Source of the DNA: Trichoplax sp. H2
Taxonomy: Eukaryota > Placozoa > Uniplacotomia > Trichoplacea
DNA: 64,000 nt
NCBI GenBank assembly: GCA_003344405.1
Contig: NOWV01000006.1
Span: 682,001-746,000 of the forward strand
Reading direction: 5' to 3'
Below the pieces are notes generated by a model. The model was given only the letters and a program-made list of their open reading frames with translations. It was not told where the DNA came from and ran no database searches. Of this stretch, positions 26,701 through 38,500 are shown piece after piece (position 1 is the first letter of the stretch; each line of letters opens with the position of its first letter). The position numbers and the translations under genes are program-made.

Positions 26701-29700
26701 TGTGATGGTTCCAGTTGGTACCAATCACGTTAGTTAAATAACCTTCTACAAATTTTATCGTGCTTGCAAATTTCGAAGTCATATCTTCTTTTACTTTTTG
26801 TTCCATTAAAGACTTATCGTATCTGTTTAAATATTCGTAAATCTAATTAGTACTGCTAGTGCAATAGACACAGAAAGCTAAGTTCAGATTGCCACAAAGG
26901 CATTCGGCGAATGGTAGGATCACATAACTTACTCTTCAATAGTTATTTTGGTCGGTATTTCAGCCCACAAACGGGCGTATTTAACAGGGGTTACAGGCTC
27001 TTGAGGATCGCGGTCTACGTGCATATGTAACATCAAACGAGTAAAAGAAGCCCGAAGATCGCAGGGTAAAGCTTCATCCGACATACACCTAGTGATATTA
27101 TTTTGTTTGCCCATTGAAAAAAATAAACAGTTGCAAGGACGTGAATTCTTTAATGCGTCGGTGATTAATTTGTACACTTACCGACGGATAAGGTCGATAT
27201 CTAATTGTTTGCAAAGACTATTGATAGCCAAGTATTGGCGGTCCAGACACATTTGCGAGAATAAATCTAATTGGTATCTACAAAGCAGGGAATTACAGTC
27301 TTCACATGTACTGTAGAGACACTATGATAAAGTATCGGGATTTTACAATTTATATTACTACTACTTACCGGTAGTACTTCAAAAGTTCGATGTCTTCCCT
27401 GTTTCCTTCATGGGCTCCTTGTGCTAGATCTCTTTGGCTTTTACTGAAATTACCGTCACGCGAGCAGAGATACACTTTGCTATCGGATTCTTCATTGATG
27501 ATCCTAATAATTAGCAGGTAATGTAAGCAAGATTCCAGAATTATGACATTGGAATAAGGCTATGCTCCAGGATTAAAATCCTAAAGTTAGTATAATAAGA
27601 CAGGTACTGTACGTCATATGCAAGACACTGTTATACGTTTACTTTGTTTCAAACAAGATGTCGGAATTCTCTTTGCTCAAGACAGCTTTACAAATGAGTT
27701 CTTGTGTGGCGGGTATGGCAGTATTGTTGGACACACATAAATCCGATAAATAATCTAGAAATCTTAATAACAAGAGTAGTTTAACACCATTTTCGAAAAG
27801 GTTAAGTTTTATTGCACATAAATTTTGTTTCGCTTACTCTTTATTACGACGGACTAGGTTTACAAAGGTGTCAATCTCTTTTGCTGTAATATGCTTTTCA
27901 AGTAATTTTCTGTTATTGTGTAACAGCGCAGTAATGGTGTCTTCAGCAAGGACGTCGTATCCGATTTGTTGTTGCATAAATCCAAACTGTTTGGCAATGT
28001 ATTCCTTCAACACAAGAGGTGTAATCAAATTGAATGCTTATACCAGAGGACTAGACAGTTTAATAAATTCACTGGTTTTATTTAGTCCTTCCCAAATACC
28101 TGATTTTTTCGATAATCTTGTTGTGAATGTCTCAGAATTCTATAGGACAGCCTACAAATATGTCTAATAGAAGTATGCCTTTGGTCTGCTAATTCCTCCA
28201 TTCTGAGTAGACATCCTGTACCAATGTCCGAAAAAGGGGCCTTGAGTAGTCGGAATACCTGTTCCAATATATTCTGTTCTCGAGTTAATTTCTGCCTTTC
28301 TCTATCAGGTTTATTAGTGGTGACAGATAGCGCATCTCCAACGGGTTCCATATCGACAATAAAATATACTACGTCCGTCAGTAACTGCGTCACAAAGCGT
28401 CTTTCAGTTTGTGAAAAAGTGCCTTTTTCTACTTTGCTTGCAAAATCGGCGAGTACCTATTATATTAGATAACATCAATAAAATTTCAGATAGGTAATAC
28501 TTCAAATAGCCTCCTACTTTGCTGGCGTCGTTAGCAAAATCGAGATCTCGGACTTCTGATGCGGGCACTGGAACAATTGCAAATGCTTCCTTATCTTCAC
28601 GAATACTTGCCGTTCCTACTTTCAGCATAACCGGCTTATCTTCATCACTATCATAAGCAATTTGACTACTATGCACCCAAGTATTCGTGCATAAATGTCG
28701 TAGCCTTACGTAGCAGCTCCTGCAAATGAAAAAGGTAGTGGACAGTTATAAGAAACACGGAATATTCTTACAACTTTATACAGAATAACTACCTTGGAAC
28801 CAGCGCATCACTATGTTGTAGCGTTGTTGGATCTAATTCAAAGATTGACGCGATATCATGACCATGCGGTACAGCAACCAAATGATATACAGGTCCACCA
28901 GCAGAGCCTCGTAATTTTTCGCGAGTAACATCTGGAGTTGGATCATGATCGATCTGGAAAATATCGACATGTATGACTTTGCCATTAATTAAAATAAATC
29001 TAGGTTTCATAACTGTACTAAGTCGTACCTCAGCGGCTAAATACTTTCCAGTAGCCAAATGTTTAAAACGAAATAGACTATTCCAACGTCCAGCACCTCC
29101 ACGACAAGGATCATGCTGAACGACCTATAGGAGAGGAGTAACAATGATAAGTAAACTGATTGCATAGAGCTAACATATCACAAACAGAAGACCTCTGCTT
29201 CCCACAGCGCTTTCGAACTTGTGGCAGAAGACGCCGATGCACGTGCTGTGGTACGTAAAAACACATGCATTTTACTTTTGTAATCATCTGCGGTAAGAAA
29301 TTTTTCTTGTTCTGCATGGAATAAGCGTATTACATCACCCTGTAATGACAGCATATTATTTCATCAATATAATTGATTATTCACACTGTTAGGCCATTCT
29401 ACAAAAATCAGCTAACCCCCTTTAGTATGTCGTCTCTATTTTCTGAATAATCCATAAAAAGAGAGATCTTCCAGCTCGTATTGCAGTTTACCGAATTGAC
29501 CTTCAATTTATATTCATAATTTTATTACTATGCAGTCCCAATGACAGAAGATGCAGGTTGATTGATTGGTCACATACCTCCTTGCAACCAGGATTGTCTA
29601 CTAGTTCATGGTTGCTTGCATGCAGTGGCTGTCCAGCATTAACTGGGTTAACTATAACTTTGTCCCCGACAACCACCTTTACAATTCAGTACAAGATAAA

Positions 29701-32700
29701 ATGCGGTTATTATTGATTGCATATGTGTACTATACATGCAGGAATAAAAGACAGTCTTCACTATGGAATTACACCCTTAACTTTACCAGTACTTTATAAC
29801 CGTAATACTACCAACTATTTCTTAAACAGTGAGTAATACTTTAAGGTAATGACATCTTATTCCTAACGTAGAAAAAATAAGTTAAAAACACTAACGTTAT
29901 CGCCAACACTCCGTAATTTGTAAAATGGAACCACATAGAACCATGATCCCTAAATAAGCAGTACATTAAGTGATATCTCAGCAATAAGATCGGAACATAG
30001 CATTATACTTAGCAATCTCATACTTCGTTCCCGTTAGTGTCTAATGTGACTCTCATAGCATTTTTTTCCAATAAAGCCGGCAGGCGCTTATTGACGGTTA
30101 AGTATTTATTACTCTTGAGATGCAACAGCTGAGCAAATATGTATAGTGTTAGAGAGACATTTTGACAGAGAATGCAAATTGTTTGTCATACCTGAATTAC
30201 ATTTCCGTACTGAATTGTCGTACCAAGAAGTTTTCCGTATTCTTGTTCATTTTGTTTCTTTTCCATTTCTGCTGCATGCTAACAAGTTCATAAATCAAGA
30301 ATTTACAAGATAGGCATGCAATAAAATTAAAAATTTTTATGCTACACTTCTGCAATCTTTTATAAAGCTCATTGCTTTACTTGACATAAAAGAATTGTGG
30401 ATACTGTAGTGCTTCACGTGTCATGATATATTTTCTACATTATCTGTACAAATTGTTTATATAGTGACAGCACCAATAATATCTGAGATAACTAAGGCTA
30501 TTTAATAACGATATGAAAGCTAGTGTGATGCGATAAACACGGATAAGATTTTTGTCGCTCATATGTAATACAAGCAATATACATGTTTCTTAGTCTAACA
30601 AACTGCGTTATTATTTTGTATTTCCGTATTTCTTTGATCAAATATGAAAATTTAAACACTCGTAATAGTGGGCAAGAAAAGCGGCTAAGCCTGTAAACCA
30701 GATTGAGTAATTTAATTCTGTTAATCTCTAGCTGGCCTACTTAACCCTCCATAATTGCCTACGAAATAAAGTGGCGCAATACAGCAAAACATTCTACCGA
30801 CAAATCTAAAAGTGATATTTTCTGCATGCTAGTTGAATAGAAACTTATAAATTATAAGCAAGAATGATGGAATATAACAAATTCTGCATTTGCAAATGGT
30901 TTTCTGTTACAAATACAGTGCGATAAATATTTACACTATTTAGCACACTCAGGAGTAGATATTTGTAAAATAAATCACTTACACTTGATAAGAAATGAGA
31001 TGCTTCCTCGTCAGAAGCGCAGACATACGGTATGTAATATAATACATGCATACTCATACATATTGAATACTTGCAGGTGATAAAAATTGTTTGAATACGC
31101 TGTACATCGTCCTGAATAATCATATTGACAGCATTATCTAACTCCATCTATACATTCTCGTTTCTTACGTGTAACTTTTTAAGTAATACAGCATCGGTAG
31201 CAGAAGATAATGTTGGTTTAGCGGCTTTCCAGAATTGCTTTTGTGCTGAGTAGCGTGACATTGGACATATCTTAAATAAGCAATCTGTTGAATAGGTCAG
31301 ATATTAGTCAAATGCAAGTAAAGACTTCTAATCAAGTTTCGTGATATAGAATTTGTAACTAAGAAATTACTTTAACACTAGATCGTCTATGTCGTAGACA
31401 AAGCGACATACACTATTACATGAATATGTGATTCGAAATACAGAAGGTAATAGCGAATTATATTGCATCTGCAGGGTAAACACCATTATGTGCTAGTTAG
31501 GCTAGTGAGTCGGCAGCGGAAAAGATATCGACTAATACATAATTTATCGTACTATGCTACAGTGAATACTACTAGATTGCGTTATTTATCATTATCCATT
31601 ATTAGATGATAAATGCAATTAACTTTAGGAGTATCGAGGTATCTGATAAGATAGTGACTCACTTGCTAACAATGTTTCGACGTTACTATCAAATTTTATA
31701 ATTATTTTCGTACTTATTTAAAGACACTTTATCAACAGGATTATAAGACAGTTCCATCGTTGACATACTGTAGGTGATATCTAATTCAGCGTTACAGTAA
31801 GTGAAGTACAATGAACACTACTATATACAGTAATTTTGAAATGATCTAATAGAGGCTGCCTCAACAGAATTTTGATCAGTTGATCACTAAAAGTTTTACT
31901 GACAATATATTTAATCGCCTAGAAGTATGAGTATCTCGTTACAAGGCAAACGGCTGTAAATACGATTAAATCTTGTACACATCGAATAGTACATTATTAT
32001 GACATCGTTAGTTAATCAATCAAAGCTTGTTTGCACACGACTTAAACGCACCCCGAAATTTTTTTGGGGGATTTGCCAAATCACCAGCGTCTGGCTGCAC
32101 CACACATCGGTCATCAACTAAGCTGGAAAATTATAATTTAAATTTATCAAGTATAAATATAGAACAATTTAGTAAACAAATAGCGATTTATGAAACATTC
32201 TTTAATAAGGATACTAAAATAGCCAACCAAACATGGTATCTTATAGCCATAAAAGTTAGCTATGGTTATAATTATGATTTGGCGCTATGGACTACATCAG
32301 TTGTAACTTATTTAGACTACCAGACAATTACAATCAAAACTTTAAAATTCGTCGGCAATAAATGAAAACGTTGGCACGAAAACTATAAAAGCTAAATTTG
32401 AAGCCCCCTTATCACTAATTATCTCAGATCAAAGTTTACCTTACGATAAAATACGGCACGGTGTATTGCAGCTATAGTATTATATATGTGAACGGAAACT
32501 ATCGGGTATGAATAATTCTAAGGTAAATAATATTATTTATTTAATAGAGGTTACATTTAATTGTAATGATGACTAGAAAATGATAGTGATGTAAACGTAC
32601 ATTCCTCTTAATGAAAAGCTTCCAACATTTGCATGATATTTTCTTTAAATTAATATACTACGATATCCGTATTCTTATTATAACCGTTTGCAGTGCTTCG

Positions 32701-34326
32701 CTAAACTACTACATTACCATTACTTGACTAGTAGCGAAGCTTATGAGTAGTGACAAGCGCAACTGACCCATAGTACAGCCATATTGATCTGTCATACTTA
32801 ACCGTAAATCACTCTATGTGATGACAATAATTGAGGGAGTTCTCAACTGAGGCTAAAGTTTGGAGCTAAGCTACCAGCATTACTTGGAATTGCTTCTAGT
32901 TTATAAATCATGGCGAGTTTTACTGATTATTTGAATGTTACTGTAGAGAAGCAAAAGGTATTCACTCTCAGATATGGACTAAACGCGGTTGCCACCGTAG
33001 AAGTAATGTCCAGTCATAGGTTATTCTGCTTCAGAACTGTAAATGACTGAGTGTTACGATATAAAATAGTTCTGAGTAAGACTAGCATCAACTCTTATAT
33101 TTATATTAATCCTACAACGGTACAAACTCATTACTCTTCAGTATAGGAAGACGACAGTGGATAGTCAGTACTACAGGTGTACCTCCATTTGCTCAGTTGG
33201 TTGATGCACACTTGTATAATGCACAGTAGAGACTTTTAAAGCATAGAGAGTGTATGTTATCAACCTTTTTCGTTAATAGTAGGCAATAGTTCTTGTCGTG
33301 CAAATACGTGGTGAAATAGTAAACATTGATATTGTGCTAGGGTACTGTTAACTGATCATGATCAGGCCTAATCACTTTAGTCCGACAATTGCCAAGTGAA
33401 ATACTGAACTTACGGTTGCTAATATAATCATATGAATCATTGCAACCAGAATAAAACGCAGATACTTAACGATACATATGATATAATTGATTGGTATAGT
33501 TAGTAGTTTACAGCATGGATAAATCATTTATTCGAAAAGTAATTTGATTTATGAGCCCAGCAAGTGCACAAGTCTACATCGAACGTTCAATGTTCATGGT
33601 TATGCGTTTGTAAGGTGCAATCAATGTGTTGTAAATAATGACACCAAATATCTCGTATGTTCATGGACGTACTTTCTACGGTGCACAGTTTGATGCCGTG
33701 ACAGTAACGTCAGCCCTATGCATTTCTGATTTGATTTATAGAGATTTAGCGGATTTTTAACAAGATAAATACTATAATTAATCGATACTACGGTTGGAGA
33801 TTATCACGCAATCGCTTCATTATAGTGGTTGCCCCAAAGTACAGTACAAAATAATACTGTATTGTACTTGTATAAGGGTAAAACGATACCATACTGTAAG
33901 CACGCTACACATTACTATATTGTACAAGCGTAGTACAGCACTATCATTTGAAACACCACTGGTACTGTACGAATACACGGAACAATGGTTCAATGAGTAA
34001 CTGTGGTAGCGTGTGCATTGACTTTTAACGAACCCATTATCGTAATAAAACGTCAGTCATAAAGTAAAATTGGCAGTGTCTATCTTCAGAAAGAATACAA
34101 ATATTAGGTAGACATACCTTAGAATCTGAGATCATAGAAAATTACTATTGCAAGTAAAATACAATAAAGATCTACGCATGTAATATACAATCTACAGTAT
34201 TTGTTGTAAAATGCTAGTAAATTACTTTTCTTACCCTAATGTGCAAATAAATCCGCAGACCGTCCCTTCTGCATATAGAGATGCGATATCTCCAACGTGT
34301 AAAAATCTAGCTCCTGATTCAGTCAT
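17215..34326 (-). CDS. ITPR: Inositol 1,4,5-trisphosphate receptor (IP3-gated calcium channel)
   Basis: Tetrameric ER channel releasing stored calcium on IP3 binding. I traced 53 coding exons from the ATG at 34326 (reads [20 protein letters not shown]) to the TAG at 17215. All junctions are GT-AG and phase-consistent, 8208 nt, about 2735 aa, matching the roughly 2700 aa of animal IP3 receptors and excluding the about 5000-aa ryanodine receptors. Exon coordinates are listed in the four regional entries. The gene spans 17 kb; most introns are under 200 nt, except intron 1 (2.1 kb), intron 2 (about 0.77 kb) and intron 3 (about 0.9 kb). Two further introns (28954-29028 and 22663-22887) are multiples of three without stops and could be retained, adding 25 and 75 residues. 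The gene is head-to-head with UTP18. Confidence 0.97.
17853..19586 (-). other. ITPR: ITPR transmembrane channel domain and pore
   Basis: Exons 45-50: 19586-19520, 19453-19331, 19252-19080, 18838-18674, 18568-18104, 18018-17853. TM1 is in exon 46 ([15 protein letters not shown]), TM2 in exon 47 ([13 protein letters not shown]), TM3-TM4 in exon 48 ([20 protein letters not shown]), TM5 plus pore loop in exon 49 ([34 protein letters not shown], then the selectivity filter NGGGIGD) and TM6 in exon 50 ([20 protein letters not shown]). The luminal loop between TM5 and the filter is long, with a CPDGSC cysteine pair and a run of acidic residues ([11 protein letters not shown]). Vertebrate filters read GGGVGD, so selectivity should be unchanged. 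Confidence 0.96.
19658..27503 (-). other. ITPR: ITPR central modulatory region (RIH and armadillo-like repeats)
   Basis: Exons 16-44: 27503-27369, 27277-27182, 27088-26933, 26822-26672, 26572-26413, 26326-25988, 25838-25781, 25734-25548, 24984-24751, 24674-24549, 24457-24326, 24260-24135, 24030-23830, 23756-23505, 23442-23317, 23234-23109, 23008-22888, 22662-22487, 22412-22264, 22138-22027, 21945-21574, 21481-21358, 21258-21020, 20894-20694, 20599-20489, 20415-20320, 20179-20048, 19974-19858, 19783-19658. RIH-type blocks include [90 protein letters not shown] and [21 protein letters not shown] Lys/Asp/Asn-rich unstructured insert sits in exon 24984-24751, where vertebrates also have a variable loop. 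Exon 25838-25781 has the weakest acceptor choice. Confidence 0.93.
22663..22887 (-). other. ITPR: Stop-free 225-nt intron in ITPR (exitron candidate)
   Basis: Donor GTCG|GTATGTC and acceptor TTCCCCATAG|CA flank 225 nt (75 codons) with no in-frame stop. Splicing joins [18 protein letters not shown], exactly the family sequence. Retention would insert 75 residues including a hydrophobic stretch ([11 protein letters not shown]) in the cytosolic modulatory region. Confidence 0.75.
28954..29028 (-). other. ITPR: Stop-free 75-nt intron in ITPR (exitron candidate)
   Basis: GAG|GTACGA donor and TTTTCCAG|ATC acceptor bracket 75 nt with no in-frame stop. The flanking protein joins as [12 protein letters not shown], matching the family at AAEVDPD, so splicing gives the normal receptor and retention adds 25 residues in the IP3-binding core. 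Confidence 0.75.
32123..34234 (-). other. ITPR: ITPR intron 1 (2.1 kb) with palindrome motifs
   Basis: By far the longest ITPR intron, directly after the short first coding exon. It contains several spaced copies of the palindrome family at 33838-33985 (GTACAGTAC, TACTGTATTGTAC, TGGTACTGTACG). No conserved exon was found inside. Long first introns often hold regulatory sequence; that role is inferred only. Confidence 0.7.
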
Positions 34327-34740
34327 GGTGATTTATCGAAAATGCTTCAGTTAATTCTACCTTGCTAATAAATATAATAATACGAACAATAAACAATATG
34401 GATAATATGGTGATAAAAATTAAAGATGTTATCCGTAGCTCAGAATACTAAACAGTGAAGTAATAGGATTTTATTACAGTGAACCGTTCAATGAGAGCAG
34501 AAATAACTTTTGGGTTAAACTATACTGCTTTTGAAGGGCACTACAGTGCTTCCGGTTGTATACAGTAAGTGAACATCGTAAGTTAATACCATACCTTAGG
34601 ACTTTATCCTATATATCATATTATAACATTATAACTTGAAATAATGGCATATCGACGCGAAATCAGTTTTGTGGTTCTTGAATGTTGTTGGAGTTTCTGT
34701 GAGCACTACAGTTCCTGTATTCGCCAGATTTGCAAACAGG

Positions 34741-34959
34741 TACACCATACTGTACACATACAGTACTGTACAGTACGGTACACTGCTTCATACAAACAGT
34801 GTACTGTAGGGTAAAGTACTGTACAGTACCGTACAGTACTGTACTATGTACTGTGTCCACAATACATTGTACACTAATGCACAGTACTGTACTGTATCGT
34901 ACTGTACACTGTACAGTGTACAGTACACGCGTACAGTACCTGTGCACTGTACAGTACGG
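34741..34959. repeat. Dense GTACTGTAC/GTACAGTAC palindrome array
   Basis: About 220 nt in which more than half the bases lie in overlapping units such as CAGTACTGTACAGTAC, ACTGTACAGTACCGTACAGT and ACACTGTACAGTGTACAGT. Every unit is its own reverse complement or nearly so, so the array can fold in many registers and creates meaningless open frames on both strands. Confidence 0.9.
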
Positions 34960-35275
34960 TCCGCACCAGTCTGCCATGGACTGTGAACAGGGCTCATTTT
35001 TCTAGCAAAACTGTGATTGTGACAGAAACAGCGAATCAAGCCTCGTTTTTACAGTACTGTACTGTACTTATTTTGCTATATAGGCCAGTATTACGGAGTG
35101 AGTTGTAAAATGGTTAGACCGACCGTACATATAACCGCGATTGATAGTTTGTATTAGAAACTTTAAAGAAATATAATTATTCAATACTTCAATAAAAAGT
35201 AATAGAAATACCAAGAACCAATTACTCAATGTTGTAGTGATCTCACGCCCCTGTGATAAAGGTCTTGTGTGCGTG

Positions 35276-35385
35276 TGCAGTACAGTGTACAGTAGCCATT
35301 GCATGTTATGGTTTTACCGTACTGTACGGTACTGCATTACTTAAAGTGACAGCACTATACTGTACTGTGCACTACAGTACTACTC
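35276..35385. repeat. GTACTGTAC/GTACAGTAC palindrome cluster upstream of UTP18
   Basis: Three patches (GCAGTACAGTGTACAGTAG, TACCGTACTGTACGGTA, ACTGTACTGTGCACTACAGT), ending about 150 nt before the UTP18 start codon. Confidence 0.8.
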
Positions 35386-35535
35386 CAGCTGCAGATTAGA
35401 TTTTACATTTACATTTTCTAGCGCCCTACGATGGTTTTATATTTATCTGGCACGTACGTATATGTTGCAAATATAATTATACATATATGATTCATTAAAT
35501 TTTGACAGTGAGTCGGGTGGTGTTGTAAGTGCAGA

Positions 35536-38500
35536 ATGTTACGACGACGCATACTGAATGCAGGCAAGAATGAAAACGCTGGAAATCATAAAGCGATACC
35601 TTTCTTTGAAAATCATGGTCCTTTCGATCAAGAAACAGATACGAGTGGCATTGCAAAATCATCCTTGTCGTGCTCGCGAGATACCACGCCGGTTTGGAAG
35701 GATGAGGTGATAATAAATAATGCGATGGTGCAGTAAAGTGTAAAGTGATAGCAAATACCTGCAATTACTCACAATTACTTTGCGTTAGAAAGTAACATAG
35801 ATCAATTAAGTATTAAGCAGATCCTTAGGAGTTATAATTGCAGAGTCGCATATAGGTAGGTCTTGAAGATCGAACATTTTATTTTATTTTGTGTTCCATA
35901 GGAGTATGCAGGTAACCCAAGGAACCCTGCGTGGACAGACGAAAATGACATCAGTGAGCAGTAAGTCATCAAAATTCTGTATTTTATGTTCTGTCGTACT
36001 GCGATACTGTACCGAGATTTTGTGGTCATCTCACCTGGTAGCTGCTTAAAGTCGCAGATAATTATATAATTTATTCGTAATAGTGCGGTAATTAAATGTC
36101 GTTATGCGCGTACTGTATGTTGTACAATAATTATAGTAGCAATTGTTACAATGATACCAGATTGACCAAACCACAACGAGTAAAGACTTTTAAATTATAT
36201 TTGCATGAAGATGTAATTTGATCGTGACGAAATCTGTCAATAGCTGAGGTCTCAGGTGATTTGAATTATAGGGTATTAATACCTCTTCACCAAAAGTACA
36301 AGAAATTGCGGTTAGGATCGGAAGAGAAGTTGATATCAGCTCATGCTTTAGAAGACAAACTTAGAGAGAAGTACGGCATTAAATAAACTAATAATATACT
36401 TCAAAATATTCAATTTCGTTAATCATATTACTGTAGTTAACCCATATAACGTGAATGTAATTATATGATGCTGAATTAGTTGGGTTACTTGTTACTTGCT
36501 TAATCGGATCAAATCATAATTATTTTAAGTTTCTATGATGTAATTGGCCAACCATCTTGGGCAGCACTTTCTGAAGATCCGGATCACGATGGCTACGGAG
36601 GTAAGGATCTCACAATTTGATTTTGATATTAAGTATTAAACCAATAAGTGAAATTAATCAACCACTGGATTCTTAAAATTTCTGCAGTAAAGCCTGGTAG
36701 ACTATTCTAGTGACTAATAAGCATTAAATTTGTATTACATGGCGTGAAATTCTGTGTGTACTCATTCGCCGTGTTTTCATAATCAATACTGAAGATGACT
36801 TATGCTTTGTAGAATTGAAACTTTTAAATAATAGATGTTTCTAATAATGTTACAGTAAAAAAATTATACTTATTGAAGGCATGCTAATTAATTTTAGACA
36901 GTACGCGGCATCACTATCGATATCATAAGAAGAAACGACTCAGTATTAGTCCCATTGGTGTTGCATCTCATGATATTGAGGTTGGTTTTATAATATAATA
37001 TATCACTAAATAACAGTTATCGTGTGATATATGTTGACCATCTTTCGTATATTGAATGGTTCTCGTGCTTTTGCCTCAGATCGATTTCATATCGTTACAT
37101 ATATTACTTTTCGTCCATACAGAATTCCTTAAAGTTTATAGATTTCCATCCGACTAAGCCGATCTTATTATCGGCTGGTATATCCAAAACATTAAATATT
37201 TTCCAGGTATACTGAGCTAGTAGCTCGCGACGTAAATGTGATCAGGTGATCAAGTAATCGGATCGTGAGCCTGATTAATAGCTACCGCTTTACTAAATTA
37301 AATACTACACTGAAGTGCTATTCGATGTACATCATCAAGTCTTGTTGTATTAATGCTATAGGTTAACAAAGATGCAGTTATTAAACTGCAAAATATTTAT
37401 TTTGAAAATTATCCGCTGCAAATGGCTCTATTTTCTATGGATGGCCGACAGATAGTCTTATCTTCAAGACATAAGCCATTGTGGTTTTATGACCTTCAGT
37501 CAAACCGTACTTTAAAAATTGGAAAACTGATTGGTATAATTTTTGTTCAGACGTAGATTGATTTTGTGTATGCGTATGTGGTTATTGTATACTCTAAACA
37601 CATATTCAATCTTTTGTCGATGTTGTAGGAAAATCTTTCAGTTCCAGCAAAGGCATTTCGGTCTCTCCGGACAATAAATTGATAGCCGTCATAAGTGATG
37701 ATGGCTACATTAAACTTGTTTCATACCATGTAATATAAGTTAATTATGCATTTTAATCAAACTCGATAACCGTAGAATTGATGAAGGTTTCATTTTTATG
37801 CAGACAAAGGAGCTTATCGGCGAATTAAAAATGAATGGATCAGTTTGCGTAGCTAGTTTTTCGGATGATGGGTCCCAATTATATGCCGGAGGAGGTCATA
37901 TCAGAATTGTAGATTTTCTAATTACAGAATTATACATTACTTAGGTTGCTTGAGAGTTATTTGTCAGATTTTTTAAGTCAGTTTGCATTTATATAATGTA
38001 AGGTATACGAACATTTAGTCGTCAGCAACTTTAATATGTATTAGTGCATTAATACTTAGGACAGCTAATTTCTACTGCTTGTATACAGCTTGTGCAAAGC
38101 TTCACCAATGAATACTTATTAGTAATACGTTTCGGTGGAACTATAGGTGATGGTGAAGTGTACGTTTGGGATGTTGGTCATCGCTCTTGCATTCACAGAT
38201 TTGAGGATGAAGGGTCTATTTCCTGTTCAAGTATCTGCATTTCTCAAGACGGGAAGTACTTTGTTAGCGGGTATGGAAAGCCTTTATGCAGTGTTGCAGA
38301 TATTTTTTTAGCCATAATGACAGATATGTCGTTTCTGTTTTTTAAATTAATAGCCTAATGTTTCAAATGTTAGATCTAGTACAGGTAGTGTTAACGTTTA
38401 TAACAAAGACGACATATGGAAATCCCGTCCAGAACCAATGAAAAAATTTCAAAATTTGCAATCTGCCATTAACGTTTCTAAAATAAATTCGACGAGGTAG

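Larger units (their letters stand above)
27643..34326 (-). other. ITPR: ITPR N-terminal suppressor domain and IP3-binding core
   Basis: Exons 1-15: 34326-34235, 32122-32052, 31284-31169, 30278-30192, 30128-30024, 29949-29896, 29676-29578, 29500-29417, 29339-29193, 29124-29029, 28953-28793, 28719-28518, 28456-28100, 28004-27838, 27762-27643. They contain the two beta-trefoil/MIR modules ([61 protein letters not shown]) and the helical part of the IP3 core ([51 protein letters not shown]). The IP3-contacting RTTGR motif of vertebrate receptors reads RTTAR here. Exon 4 ([13 protein letters not shown]) carries the usual charged loop. Confidence 0.95.
34327..35535. promoter_or_regulatory. Head-to-head intergenic (bidirectional promoter) region, ITPR / UTP18
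   Basis: A 1.2 kb gap between divergent start codons. It holds the densest palindrome array of the window (34741-34959) plus smaller clusters at 35050-35069 and 35276-35385. No exon is supported. The positions relative to the two start codons (about 415 nt from ITPR, 575 nt from UTP18) resemble those in the SLC26/SLC25A20 gap. Confidence 0.75.

Noticed and set aside
30845-31147. Minus-strand open frame of 100 codons beginning [11 protein letters not shown]
   Set aside because: Falls inside ITPR intron 3; exons 31284-31169 and 30278-30192 join directly into the conserved protein without it.
32027-32365. Plus-strand open frame of 112 codons
   Set aside because: Its start overlaps, antisense, ITPR exon 2 (32122-32052), which translates to a perfect family match on the minus strand; the rest is intron.
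17215-34326. Ryanodine receptor as an alternative to ITPR
   Set aside because: Total length is about 2735 aa, the IP3-binding core and ITPR tail ([12 protein letters not shown]) are present, and no SPRY or RyR repeats occur.
34663-35039. Overlapping open frames on both strands rich in Tyr, Thr, Val and Cys
   Set aside because: They are direct translations of the GTACTGTAC palindrome array; such repeats stay open in several frames. No domain, no exon signals.
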